64,000 nt of DNA from an archaeon GW2011_AR20 (lineage in GTDB: Archaea > Nanobdellota > Nanobdellia > SCGC-AAA011-G17 > GW2011-AR20): contig CP010426.1 of assembly GCA_000830315.1 (NCBI GenBank), positions 261,156-325,155 on the forward strand. The letters run 5' to 3'. The translations under genes were made by a program, and so were the position numbers. Shown piece after piece: positions 8,114 through 16,505 of this stretch. The number at the start of each line of letters is the position of its first letter. The stretch's first letter is position 1. The notes under the pieces were generated by a model. The model ran no database searches. It was not told the DNA's origin and saw only the letters and a program-made list of their open reading frames with translations.

Positions 8114-8581
8114 CTAAATTTCGGGGAAAGCATCTTCTAATTTTGAATCCAAGTGCTCAGAAACATCTCCGGAATTAAATGGATTGATAGTGTTTTTTAG
8201 AGTTCCTGTGCTCCAGCCACGCTTACCATCTCCTCTTTGGTTCAAATTTCTTTCACTTATCCCTCCTCTTCTAAGGTAGTCATTAACAGAAAATTCGAAA
8301 CACGAGATTTTTTTTAATTCGCTTAGCTTGATTAATCCCTTGGATATTGGTTCTATACCCCTTAAATAAAGACTTCTTTCTAAATTACTGTTAAAAAAGA
8401 ATTCTGTATAAGTTGAAGCAGCGTCATATCCTAACGATCCTATTACGAGCCGGGCCTCATTTTCGCTTATGTCATATTTGGAAATTAAATTCCTGATTTT
8501 TTTATCTATCTCTAAATCATTAATTGGGAGGTTTAAATCGTTGCTTGATGCTCCCCGCTTATACTTTTCTCCATGACTCAT
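8114..8581 (-). CDS. Hypothetical protein
   Basis: 155 residues from the ATG at 8581; an in-frame TTG seven codons upstream is less likely. I do not recognise the family. The first half is helical and charged (DKKIRNLISKYDISENEARLVIG, shown here only by its ends: DKKIRN to RLVIG). The tail is Gly/Asn/Ser-rich and looks disordered. No signal peptide or membrane segment. It lies 37 bp upstream of the nuclease-like gene on the same strand and is divergent from fen1. Confidence 0.6.
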   Translation of the reverse strand: MSHGEKYKRGASSNDLNLPINDLEIDKKIRNLISKYDISENEARLVIGSLGYDAASTYTEFFFNSNLERSLYLRGIEPISKGLIKLSELKKISCFEFSVNDYLRRGGISERNLNQRGDGKRGWSTGTLKNTINPFNSGDVSEHLDSKLEDAFPEI

Positions 8582-8632
8582 TTTACTAGGTAATAAAGAC
8601 AAAATTTAATTTAAAAGTCTTTCGGTGTAAGG

Positions 8633-8640
8633 TTTATAAA
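8633..8640 (+). promoter_or_regulatory. TATA box of fen1
   Basis: TTTATAAA ends 22 bp before the fen1 ATG, so the message is expected to be leaderless. Confidence 0.6.
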
Positions 8641-8662
8641 CTTTTAAGATAATTAGATATCA

Positions 8663-9676
8663 ATGGGATTACAGATAACCGAATTAGTTCCGAAAAAGGA
8701 AATTTCGTTTAAGGATTTATACAATAAGAAGATTGCAATAGACAGCTCACAAATGATTTACCAGTTTCTTAGTTCAATAAGGCAGCAGGACGGAACCCCA
8801 TTGATGGATTCAAAACAGCGAATTACTTCGCATCTACAAGGAATAATCACAAGAATTACAAACTTGATGTCGCAGGGAATTAAATTATGCTTTGTTTTCG
8901 ACGGCAAGCCCCCATTATTGAAAGTTAAAGAGCAGGAAGAACGAGAATACAGAAAGCAAATGGCAGAAGAAAAGTTTAGGGAGGCAAAAGAATTGGGAGA
9001 TGAAGAGTCCATGTTAAAATATTCAAAGCAAAGCATAAGATTGAGCAGGGAAATGAGTGAAGAAAGCAAGGAGCTAATTCAAGCTTTGGGATTGCCTGCA
9101 ATTCAAGCACCAAGCGAAGCAGAAGCCCAATGCGCATTCATGAATGAGCAAGGGGATGTTGATTACGTTGGAAGTTCTGATTATGATGTATTATTGTATG
9201 GTGCACCAAGATTGGTAAAGAATCTAACAGTGTCGCAAAGAAGAAGAATCTCGTCGGGAGCGTATATAAATATTTCACCAGAAGTTATCGAGTTAAATGA
9301 GGTTCTGGATAATCTTGGAATTAATCAAGAGCAACTAATTGCGCTTGGAATATTGGTTGGAACAGATTTTAATTACGGGGTTCCGAGAGTTGGTCCAAAA
9401 ACAGCTTTAAGACTGGTAAGGCAGCATAAAAATTTTGATACGCTATTTAAAGAAGCAAAAGCGGATTTTAACTGGAAGGAGATTTATGCAGTTTTCAAAA
9501 ATATGCCCATAATTAAGAATTACAGGCTGAAGTTTACCAATCCAGATGTTGATAAAATAATGAAAATATTGGTGGATAAACACGAATTTAATCAGGAAAG
9601 AGTACAGAAAAATATCGATAGGATAATTAATGTCAAAAAAGCGAGCGAACAGGGAAGTTTAACTAAGTTTTTTTAG
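8663..9676 (+). CDS. fen: Flap endonuclease 1
   Basis: 337 residues, full length. FEN1 removes 5' flaps during Okazaki fragment maturation and base-excision repair. The N-terminal nuclease region has IAIDSSQMIYQFL and CFVFDGKPP. The internal region has APSEAEAQCA and VGSSDYDVLLYG, together giving the acidic two-metal site. The helix-hairpin-helix region starts at VGTDFNYGVPRVGPKTAL. The protein ends in QGSLTKFF, a PCNA-interacting PIP box. The gene is convergent with the membrane-protein gene downstream and overlaps it by 14 bases. Confidence 0.97.
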   Translation: MGLQITELVPKKEISFKDLYNKKIAIDSSQMIYQFLSSIRQQDGTPLMDSKQRITSHLQGIITRITNLMSQGIKLCFVFDGKPPLLKVKEQEEREYRKQMAEEKFREAKELGDEESMLKYSKQSIRLSREMSEESKELIQALGLPAIQAPSEAEAQCAFMNEQGDVDYVGSSDYDVLLYGAPRLVKNLTVSQRRRISSGAYINISPEVIELNEVLDNLGINQEQLIALGILVGTDFNYGVPRVGPKTALRLVRQHKNFDTLFKEAKADFNWKEIYAVFKNMPIIKNYRLKFTNPDVDKIMKILVDKHEFNQERVQKNIDRIINVKKASEQGSLTKFF

Positions 9677-10193
9677 AATAAGGCTTTTCATAGAAATGCA
9701 GCATTCTCCATATTCTTGGCAGTCTTTCAACTGGTCTTATGATTCTTCCAATTAGGGTGGTTCTTTCCAGCCTTGAAGCTTCTTGTATTTCTCTCAACAC
9801 CCTTGTCTCTTCGCTGACTTCTCTTGAAATTCTTCCTACTTCAACACCAGTATGCAATATTTTCTGCGATTCTCCCAGGGTTTCACTAATCCTTGTTAAA
9901 AGCAAGATCTCCTCGATTAACCTGAAAACTAAAAGGAACGGGAATACCGCGATGATATCTAGCCAGTATCTTTTAAGAAATGTCTTAGCATCCTTTACCC
10001 TGTAATACTTAAAGCCCAAATCTACTATAAAAACCATAACAATGAAATAATCCAAAATCAGAATTTGATTTTCATAAGGAAGGATTAAATTATGGTAAAA
10101 TATATCCAGTACAATTAATATTAATAAAATCACGACAAGATATGGTATTATTTTGTCAGATATAACTTCTACCTTATGGAGCCAGGGTTTCAT
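9663..10193 (-). CDS. Membrane protein resembling a voltage-sensor module
   Basis: 176 residues. Three hydrophobic segments lie at about 15-35, 45-62 and 70-95. The stretch RYWLDIIAVFPFLLVFRLI looks like S3 of voltage-gated channels. It is followed by an Arg-rich helical part (VGRISREVSEETRVLREI and RTTLIGRIIRPVERLPRIW) in place of S5, pore loop and S6. No selectivity-filter motif exists, so it cannot form a pore alone. Related small archaeal proteins are often named ion transporter. It may be a stand-alone sensor or a structural membrane protein. Divergent from the 10248 gene. Confidence 0.55.
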   Translation of the reverse strand: MKPWLHKVEVISDKIIPYLVVILLILIVLDIFYHNLILPYENQILILDYFIVMVFIVDLGFKYYRVKDAKTFLKRYWLDIIAVFPFLLVFRLIEEILLLTRISETLGESQKILHTGVEVGRISREVSEETRVLREIQEASRLERTTLIGRIIRPVERLPRIWRMLHFYEKPYSKKT

Positions 10194-10247
10194 TGATTTA
10201 ATAATGAAAACATAATATTTAAATATACCTAAAGTAAGAAATAATTA

Positions 10248-10679
10248 ATGGCTGAATTACAGTATATTGGACCTTTGGTAATGGGTGTTATTATCGGATT
10301 GTACGAACTAATTTTAATTCATAGAGATGAGAATTTTCGTGGAAGCCACTGGCTTTCTCACGGCATACACTCTGTTTCTTGGGCTATGCTGGCTGTATTC
10401 GCAACAATGAACGCAGAATATGTTTATGCTAACTTAACGTTTTTACAGAGTGTTCCTTATTTAAACAATATCATAGTTTTTAGAATTTTTATAGGATTAT
10501 TGACTATGATAAAGGTGCATTCTGCCTCGGCTGTAGTTAAAACAACGATCGGAAGCAGCAAGGGCTTAAAGGAAACCTGGGCCCATAGTTTTATTGTATC
10601 TGCCTTAGTTGTTGTTGCGCCTTACATATGGCCATTTGTCGAGCCTGTTGTAAATCCTTATTTAGGAGGAAGAAAATAA
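10248..10679 (+). CDS. Four-helix membrane protein, unknown function
   Basis: 143 residues with hydrophobic segments at about 5-24, 40-58, 75-95 and 110-130. Between them lie HRDENFRGSHWLSHGIHS, a His-rich loop, and KTTIGSSKGLKETWAHS. I do not recognise the family. The gene is divergent from the voltage-sensor-like gene and convergent with the coiled-coil operon, ending two bases before that operon's last stop. Confidence 0.6.
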   Translation: MAELQYIGPLVMGVIIGLYELILIHRDENFRGSHWLSHGIHSVSWAMLAVFATMNAEYVYANLTFLQSVPYLNNIIVFRIFIGLLTMIKVHSASAVVKTTIGSSKGLKETWAHSFIVSALVVVAPYIWPFVEPVVNPYLGGRK

Positions 10680-10681
10680 AA

Positions 10682-10891
10682 CTAAGAACTGGCGATTTCC
10701 TCTATTTTCTTTAATCTTTCATCAATATTTTCCAACTTGGCATTTATTGTTTCTAATCTGCTTAAAATTAGATCTTCTTTATTTAAACCAGAAACAGAAA
10801 AATTATCCCGCATTGGCAAATCCTGCTGCGGAGAATTATCTTCCGGCAATTCAGGTTCTTTCTTCTTAAATATTTTTAATGGATTGAACAT
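10682..10891 (-). CDS. Small coiled-coil protein
   Basis: 69 residues. A basic start (FNPLKIFKKKEPE), a Pro/Asn linker, then one heptad-type helix from about residue 37 (KEDLILSRLETINAKLENID continuing to EEIASS). The family is not recognised. It is the last gene of a three-gene set, 9 bp after the 181-residue gene, so it probably works with the two coiled-coil paralogs upstream, perhaps as an oligomerisation partner. Confidence 0.6.
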   Translation of the reverse strand: MFNPLKIFKKKEPELPEDNSPQQDLPMRDNFSVSGLNKEDLILSRLETINAKLENIDERLKKIEEIASS

Positions 10892-10900
10892 TATCTTTTA

Positions 10901-11446
10901 TTAAGGCGTTGTTGTGGCCGTATCCATAAGATTTCTGTTAATTTGTTTTTCCAACTGCTCTGCTTCCATGGCTTTTTTCTTTAAATCCTGTGCCGATTCT
11001 ATCGCTTTATTAATTAACATTTCTGCAAACTGGAAATCATTGGATTTAATGCTTGCATTTATATTTTCTATATTCGCCCTGTTTTGTTTGACAATACCGT
11101 CAAAATCTTTAGCAACAGTTTTCAATCTTTTTATCAAACCACCCACGGCTTTTCCTCTTCCTCTTGCTACACCCATCATAGAAACCCCTTGTTTTATTTG
11201 ATCAACCCTGCCGGCCATCTCTAATTGCTGTGTATCTAATTGGTTGAATAATTGTATTAAAGATTTAATCTTTTTTTCATCCTGCTTATAGACACCATCT
11301 TTTAAACTTTTTAACACGCTCGCCTCTCTCTCAGCAGTATCCATCGCATTCTTTGTTCCATATTTACGAATATCCAACTGCATTTGTGAAATGTTGTCTT
11401 CAGTACCCTCACGACGTAATTTTCTCCACCAGTCTAAAACACCCAT
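10901..11446 (-). CDS. Soluble coiled-coil paralog of the upstream membrane protein
   Basis: 181 residues, almost wholly helical and without membrane segments. Residues from about 45 on align with the C-terminal half of the 11456-12460 protein: VLKSLKDGVYKQD against VLKSLKDKVYKKD, then a Gly/Arg/Lys turn (GVARGRGK against GVPKGKKK), IKSNDFQFAE against IKANDFASAE, and a final QINRNLM against EINRLLI. The pair therefore arose by duplication, one copy losing or gaining the membrane anchor. Function unknown; a membrane-associated filament or scaffold is a guess. Confidence 0.65.
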   Translation of the reverse strand: MGVLDWWRKLRREGTEDNISQMQLDIRKYGTKNAMDTAEREASVLKSLKDGVYKQDEKKIKSLIQLFNQLDTQQLEMAGRVDQIKQGVSMMGVARGRGKAVGGLIKRLKTVAKDFDGIVKQNRANIENINASIKSNDFQFAEMLINKAIESAQDLKKKAMEAEQLEKQINRNLMDTATTTP

Positions 11447-11455
11447 TTTTCCTCC

Positions 11456-12460
11456 TTAAGGAGATATTAACAACCGATTTATCTCCAATTCTTTTTGAGC
11501 GATTTGCTTGCTCATCCTTTCTAAATCCTGCTCCTGGTTTAACGCATTATTAATTGAATTTTCAGCTGAAGCAAAGTCATTCGCTTTTATAAATGATTTT
11601 ACCTTTTCTACACCTGCTCTTATTTCTTTTACTTTTGATTCAAAATCACTTTCAAGCGTTTGAATATCCTTAACTAATTTATCAACCTGCTTTTTCTTTC
11701 CCTTTGGAACACCCTGCCTTGATATTCTGTCTAAAGTTCTATTTACACTCTGGTTTACAGAAAGTTGCCTGTTTACTAAATTATCGAATATTGTTAATAG
11801 ATTTTCAGTAGCATTCTTATCTTTCTTGTAAACCTTGTCTTTAAGGCTTTTTAATACCCCTCTTTCTTTTTTTGCAGTGTCATAATTTGTTGCAGTTTGA
11901 AAATAAGCAGTTCTCGCCTCTTTTGCTGCTTTTCCTGACTCATATCTGTTAGTAGCGAAATCTGAAATATATCCAATACCTGAACTTATAGATGTATGTG
12001 CTCCTAAATATCCAGCCCAGCCAATTAATATTATCGCAACTATAACAACAAAATAAACCAACGTTGTTGCAAAATAGTATATCAAGCTTGCAATATTTGT
12101 TGCAAATACTGTTAATAATGAAGCTGCTAATGTAAATATTATTGCAGGACCGCGGTTTTCATCGTTTTTAAATAAGTGGACTGTTTTTACTAAAATAAAA
12201 AGTATGCTGAAAACCATTGCAAATGTTAAAACCATCCCCCATAAAGGCACGCTGTCTGCTCCCGCTCCTATCGGCGTGCTAAGAAAGTCTCCGGCAACTT
12301 CCAAAGGATCAATTGGTAACCCAGTTATTCTGTTATCAATCAATAAACTGCTTTGGTTGATTAAAATAAACTGGCTTAAAATCCAGCCAAAAAACAACAC
12401 TAAAAATATATAAAGCAGCGGTTTTACTTCCCCCTTTTTATTATAAGCTCTCATCAGCAT
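11456..12460 (-). CDS. Membrane-anchored coiled-coil protein
   Basis: 334 residues. Four hydrophobic segments fall at about 13-32, 74-97, 107-128 and 132-152. A cytoplasmic-looking helical domain then runs to the end and is paralogous to the next gene. ATG at 12460; an ATG two codons later is equally possible. It opens a tight three-gene operon (9-bp gaps). No known family recognised. Together the operon could build a membrane-tethered cytoskeletal or cell-surface-interaction structure, but this is inference from architecture only. Confidence 0.65.
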   Translation of the reverse strand: MLMRAYNKKGEVKPLLYIFLVLFFGWILSQFILINQSSLLIDNRITGLPIDPLEVAGDFLSTPIGAGADSVPLWGMVLTFAMVFSILFILVKTVHLFKNDENRGPAIIFTLAASLLTVFATNIASLIYYFATTLVYFVVIVAIILIGWAGYLGAHTSISSGIGYISDFATNRYESGKAAKEARTAYFQTATNYDTAKKERGVLKSLKDKVYKKDKNATENLLTIFDNLVNRQLSVNQSVNRTLDRISRQGVPKGKKKQVDKLVKDIQTLESDFESKVKEIRAGVEKVKSFIKANDFASAENSINNALNQEQDLERMSKQIAQKELEINRLLISP

Positions 12461-12512
12461 GCCAATTTAAAATAATGATAAACTATATATAAACTTTGCT
12501 TTTTCATTTATT

Positions 12513-13277
12513 ATGGTTAATTCAAGTAAAATTCCAAGTTATGATATTATTGGGGATATCGCAGTATTCTCCAAACTGGATAAAAAACAAAATTTAACTG
12601 CAAAAAACTTATTGAGACTAAACCCAAATATTAAAACAGTTTTGTTAAAAATAAAGCAGTTCTCAGGAAAGTATAGACTGCCTAAATTTAAGGTCTTGGC
12701 TGGAAAAAAAACAAAGGAAACCTTATACAAGGAAAACAACGCAAGATTTAAGGTTGATTTGGAAAAATGTTACTTTTCCCCGAGATTAGGAAACGAAAGA
12801 TTAAGAATTAGCGATCGGGTTAAGCACAATGAAACAATTTTGGTTATGTTTTCTGGGATAGCAATTTACCCGATTGTGATAAGCAGGAATTCGAAAGCCA
12901 GAGAGATTTATTCTGTTGAAATTAATCCAACTGCGCATAAATATGCGATTGAAAATTTAATGCTAAACAAAATCGTGAATATTAAATTATTCAAGGGAGA
13001 TGTTAAAAAAATACTCCCGAAAATTAAAATTAAGTTTGACAGAATAGTCATGCCCGCTCCAAAAAATGCAGACGAATTCCTTTATTTAATAAAAAATAAA
13101 GTTAAAAAAAATACCATAATCCATTTTTATGATTTTAGCCAGGAGAAGGATTTTCCAAATCAAAGCATAAATAAAATAAAAAAATATTTCAGGAAGATTA
13201 AAGTTATCAACGCAGTAAAATGCGGCGCTTACGCCCCTTATATTTACAGGGTTTGTATAGACTTTCAGATTTTGTAA
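12513..13277 (+). CDS. trm5: Trm5-family tRNA (guanine-N1) methyltransferase
   Basis: 254 residues. The small N-terminal domain opens with YDIIGDIAVF, typical of Trm5. The Rossmann domain has FKVDLEKCYFSPRLGNER, ILVMFSGIAIYPI, VEINPTAHKYAIENLMLN (SAM-binding) and RIVMPAPKNADEFL, where the catalytic N-P-P-Y-type motif usually sits. Trm5 methylates G37 next to the anticodon to keep the reading frame. The protein is shorter than most Trm5 (about 330). Its motif IV reads MPAP rather than NLPK/NPPY, so activity on G37 rather than a related wyosine step is not certain. It overlaps the FtsJ-type gene by 13 bases at the 3' ends. Confidence 0.8.
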   Translation: MVNSSKIPSYDIIGDIAVFSKLDKKQNLTAKNLLRLNPNIKTVLLKIKQFSGKYRLPKFKVLAGKKTKETLYKENNARFKVDLEKCYFSPRLGNERLRISDRVKHNETILVMFSGIAIYPIVISRNSKAREIYSVEINPTAHKYAIENLMLNKIVNIKLFKGDVKKILPKIKIKFDRIVMPAPKNADEFLYLIKNKVKKNTIIHFYDFSQEKDFPNQSINKIKKYFRKIKVINAVKCGAYAPYIYRVCIDFQIL

Positions 13278-13825
13278 CCCAATGCAACAACATACATTTC
13301 TCTGCTCTTTTTTTTACTCGCTTCTGGTTTAGTTGCCTTGACAAAATGAAAATATTTTTTTATCTGATTTAAAAATTCCTCGAATTCTCTTCCCTGAAAT
13401 ATTTTGCAGACGAAATTGCCTTTATGATTTAACACATCTTTAGCAACGTTAAACGCAATCTGGCTTAATTCTAAAGAACGTTCTTGATCAAGCTGCTTAT
13501 TTCCAGAAGTATTCGGGGCTAAATCACTCAAGACAACATCAAATTTCCCGTAAGATTTAATCTTACCAACTGTTTTTTCGTCTTCTACTTTGCCTAAAAT
13601 AAATCTCACGCCAGGCATGCTGATAATTTGTTTTTTATCGACCCCTACAACATTCGCGTTTAAATTTTTAATTACCTGCAGCCAGGAGCCGGGATAACAC
13701 CCCAAGTCAAGAACTTTGTCATTTCTCTTTATTAATCTGTATTTCCTGTTCAAGAAAATTAATTTGTAAACGCTTCTTGCACGATAACCCTCTTCTCTTG
13801 ATCTACGAGCAAATTTATCAATCAT
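13265..13825 (-). CDS. rlmE: FtsJ/RlmE-family rRNA 2'-O-methyltransferase
   Basis: 186 residues, the full single-domain length. SAM motif I is VLDLGCYPGSWLQV and the acidic motif is DVVLSDLAPNTSGN. The K-D-K-E tetrad is supported by a Lys in YRARSVYKL, D of SDLAPN, K of FVCKIFQG and E of KKSREMYVVA. The family methylates the 2'-OH of U2552-type positions in 23S rRNA (A-loop). A tRNA 2'-O-methyltransferase role is the alternative. The start follows the membrane-protein gene 13827 by one base, so they may share a message. Confidence 0.88.
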   Translation of the reverse strand: MIDKFARRSREEGYRARSVYKLIFLNRKYRLIKRNDKVLDLGCYPGSWLQVIKNLNANVVGVDKKQIISMPGVRFILGKVEDEKTVGKIKSYGKFDVVLSDLAPNTSGNKQLDQERSLELSQIAFNVAKDVLNHKGNFVCKIFQGREFEEFLNQIKKYFHFVKATKPEASKKKSREMYVVALGYKI

Positions 13826-13826
13826 T

Positions 13827-14531
13827 TTATCTTATGCCCTTTACGTATTCATACATCGGTGCCCACATCAAACCAAAAGAAATAGAATACAGAAATTCTT
13901 CAATTGGGACATTGAATACTAAAATACCGCTAATATTTTTTAAGGTCCAATATGTGTTAACTGAATTTGGGAATAAAACAGAATAAAAAACCATAAATAA
14001 AAAGTAAAATATGGTAAAAGCTACGGCTCCCTTTAAGGAGTGTTTGATTAAATCTTTTCTTTGAATTATGATAATAATAAATCCAACCAAGCTTGAAATT
14101 ACCAAGTTATATATTATATTAAAATTAAAAGAAACAGCAATGATAAGATATGAGATTATAAAACCAATAATTGACAACAGATGACCTTTAATATGGCTTT
14201 TAGTCGGCTCTCTTTTGTAAAGTGCTTCATAAAATATGGTTATTATCCCTCCAGCAAAAAATATAAATAAAATATCTTCAATTCCACCTCCAATTTTTAA
14301 TCCAAGATCAAATAATTCTTTTGGGTTATAATAATCCGGAATCCAAATCCAACTTATTTTTATAAAATTTGATAAAAATTTTGTTAATAAAACCAATGGA
14401 ATTATTACAGAAGAATATAAAATTCCTCCAAAAATCATTTCTCTCCTTAAATTTTTGTTCTTAAAGTATAATAAGATCCAAAAAAATCCCAAGATTATGA
14501 CTCCAATTAAATACTCATAAACCATCTTCAT
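13827..14531 (-). CDS. Lycopene-cyclase-domain-like membrane protein
   Basis: 234 residues with about six hydrophobic segments. The last part, VFNVPIEEFLYSISFGLMWA, resembles the lycopene cyclase domain (CrtY c/d, CarR type), in which a P-x-E-E-F motif sits at a helix start. Other segments follow the repeated helix-pair pattern of that family. No other carotenoid genes are in view, so the substrate is unclear and it may be a scavenged or repurposed prenyl-lipid enzyme. Its start overlaps the HerA-like stop by four bases (ATGA), so it is translationally coupled to it. Confidence 0.5.
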   Translation of the reverse strand: MKMVYEYLIGVIILGFFWILLYFKNKNLRREMIFGGILYSSVIIPLVLLTKFLSNFIKISWIWIPDYYNPKELFDLGLKIGGGIEDILFIFFAGGIITIFYEALYKREPTKSHIKGHLLSIIGFIISYLIIAVSFNFNIIYNLVISSLVGFIIIIIQRKDLIKHSLKGAVAFTIFYFLFMVFYSVLFPNSVNTYWTLKNISGILVFNVPIEEFLYSISFGLMWAPMYEYVKGIR

Positions 14532-15829
14532 ATTTGCAATACTTGTTTTTTAATTTTGACAGCAGAAGGAGTATCCCCGCCATGCCAGCTCATTTTTGGT
14601 CTGGCTTTAATTGAGTAAATTCTTTCTGAATTATCATCCAATATGATTGCAGCACCCTTGACTTTCGGCAGATTATTCAAATTGCTTAAAATGCTTGAAG
14701 TAAGATAAGTCTGATTTATCATATTTAGCGCTTCTACATCGGGCTTAGCAGTTACCCTATGACTTATGACAATATCACTTTGTGTAATTACATCGCGGTG
14801 TATCTCACCCGGCTGCTGCGTGGCAAGGACCAGGGAAATTCCAGGCTGCCTTCCCTCCCTAATTATTTGTATTAAAGACGGCAGGGCAGCATTTATACCT
14901 TCTTTTGGCAATAGTTCATGAGCCTCATCAATAAATATCCACACCAGAGGATTTTCAGTCTTTTCTTCCCTTTCAAAAGTAAGATAATGCTGGGAATATT
15001 GTATTTCTTCTATTTCTTCCTGTTTTCTTGCAGTTATCCTTTCATTGAATAATTTCTTGCTTATTATTCCCACAGCCAGACTTTTAACATTCCAATCATC
15101 ATAGGCGCTTAAATCAAGCACTGTAACCTGACTGCCTTTAATAAGATCTTTGATTTCAAAACCATGAACATCAAATAAGCCCCACTCCTTTACAGCCCGA
15201 AATCTGTTCTCGGCGGCATTTTTAGTTAATTGATCGATTGAATTATCTTTTCTTATTTCAAAAATAATATCATTAATATCATAATTAATTTTTAGTTTAG
15301 TCAAAACTTTTTCAATTAGAACACCAATATTATCCGTAATCTTAATCTGGAAGACGTTGCACCAGTCTTCCGCTGTTAACTCGCCTGGTTTAATCGCGAA
15401 GCTATAATCAACATTTATCTCCTTTTGTTTATACTCCTGAAATTTGCCCTTCGGAACATAGACTTTTACAGGTAGTCCTTTTGGTTCTAACCCCCATGCC
15501 ATTAATTCCTCTCTCTGCGCGTAATTTGGGTATTTCATACTCCAGAATATTCCCATTGTATCAAAAATTAACACAGAAAGATTTTTGCTTACATCCTTGC
15601 TTAAATTTGCTATCTCTTCTGCAAGAACCCCTATGCTGTAAGATTTTCCAGACCCTTTCTTACCAGATATAAGGATTGTATGGGCTTTTGCAACATCAAT
15701 CAGGATATTGTTGCTTAATGATGAAGTTTGCCCCATCTTGACATAACTTTTTCCATAAAAAACAAGTCCTTTATTTCCAAGTTCCTTGTTCTCTTTTTCA
15801 GTCCTTCCAATCACAATATCATACGGCAT
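14528..15829 (-). CDS. HerA/DUF87-type P-loop ATPase
   Basis: 433 residues. Walker A is ISGKKGSGKSYS at about 55-66, Walker B WIFIDEAHELLP at about 297, and the sensor region reads LVLATQQPGEIHRDVITQS. These are hallmarks of the HerA-FtsK branch. HerA proteins are hexameric DNA translocases acting with NurA in end resection, but many archaeal members are uncharacterised ATPases. No NurA is adjacent, and the partner gene encodes a membrane protein. The N-terminal barrel (HAS) is reduced: only about 45 residues precede Walker A. Confidence 0.8.
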   Translation of the reverse strand: MPYDIVIGRTEKENKELGNKGLVFYGKSYVKMGQTSSLSNNILIDVAKAHTILISGKKGSGKSYSIGVLAEEIANLSKDVSKNLSVLIFDTMGIFWSMKYPNYAQREELMAWGLEPKGLPVKVYVPKGKFQEYKQKEINVDYSFAIKPGELTAEDWCNVFQIKITDNIGVLIEKVLTKLKINYDINDIIFEIRKDNSIDQLTKNAAENRFRAVKEWGLFDVHGFEIKDLIKGSQVTVLDLSAYDDWNVKSLAVGIISKKLFNERITARKQEEIEEIQYSQHYLTFEREEKTENPLVWIFIDEAHELLPKEGINAALPSLIQIIREGRQPGISLVLATQQPGEIHRDVITQSDIVISHRVTAKPDVEALNMINQTYLTSSILSNLNNLPKVKGAAIILDDNSERIYSIKARPKMSWHGGDTPSAVKIKKQVLQI

Positions 15830-15929
15830 AATATTAGGAACATAATGCGGAATATAAACCTTTTGAAGATGCTTTCTAAAACTTAATCTCTACAGAAAGA
15901 TTTTTAAAGATGAAACGGGTAATAAAAAT

Positions 15930-16484
15930 ATGGCAAATGCCTTATTAGTTATTATAATAATTTTAGCTGTATTTATCTTAGCTGTTATTGCAATTTATAA
16001 TAGTTTGATTAGGCTAAGAAATATTGCAGATACTTCTTGGGCGCAGATAGACGTTCAACTTAAAAGAAGGGCTGATTTAATTCCAAATTTAATTAGTTCT
16101 GTAAAGGGTTATGTTAAACACGAAAAACACACTTTAGCAGAACTTACCAGGGCAAGAACCGAAATCATGAAGGGGAAAGATATAAATAAAAAACTAGCCG
16201 CGTCAGACCAATTAAGCTCGGCATTAAAAACCTTATTTGCAGTTTCGGAAAATTATCCGGATTTAAAAGCAAATCAAAATTTTATGATGTTGCAGGAAGA
16301 ATTATCGGGAACAGAGTCTAAAATTGCATATGCAAGGCAGGCTTATAATGACAGTGTTTTAGATCTGCATAATAAATTACAGACATTCCCATCGAATTTT
16401 ATTGCTAACTTGTTTGGATTCAAGGAAAAAGAATATTTCAAAATAACAGAATCTGACAGGAAAAACATCAAAGTAGAATTTTAA
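15930..16484 (+). CDS. lemA: LemA family protein
   Basis: 184 residues. An N-terminal membrane helix (about 2-24) and a long four-helix coiled domain carry the LemA signature (YNSLIRLRN, WAQIDVQLKRRADLIPNL, and the YNDSVLDLHNKLQTFPSN region). The protein is anchored with its bulk outside the membrane. The gene is 21 bp upstream of htpX, a pairing common in bacteria and archaea, so a role in membrane or envelope stress is likely. Its molecular activity is unknown. Confidence 0.92.
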   Translation: MANALLVIIIILAVFILAVIAIYNSLIRLRNIADTSWAQIDVQLKRRADLIPNLISSVKGYVKHEKHTLAELTRARTEIMKGKDINKKLAASDQLSSALKTLFAVSENYPDLKANQNFMMLQEELSGTESKIAYARQAYNDSVLDLHNKLQTFPSNFIANLFGFKEKEYFKITESDRKNIKVEF

Positions 16485-16505
16485 AAACAATGATTCTTTA
16501 TTATT

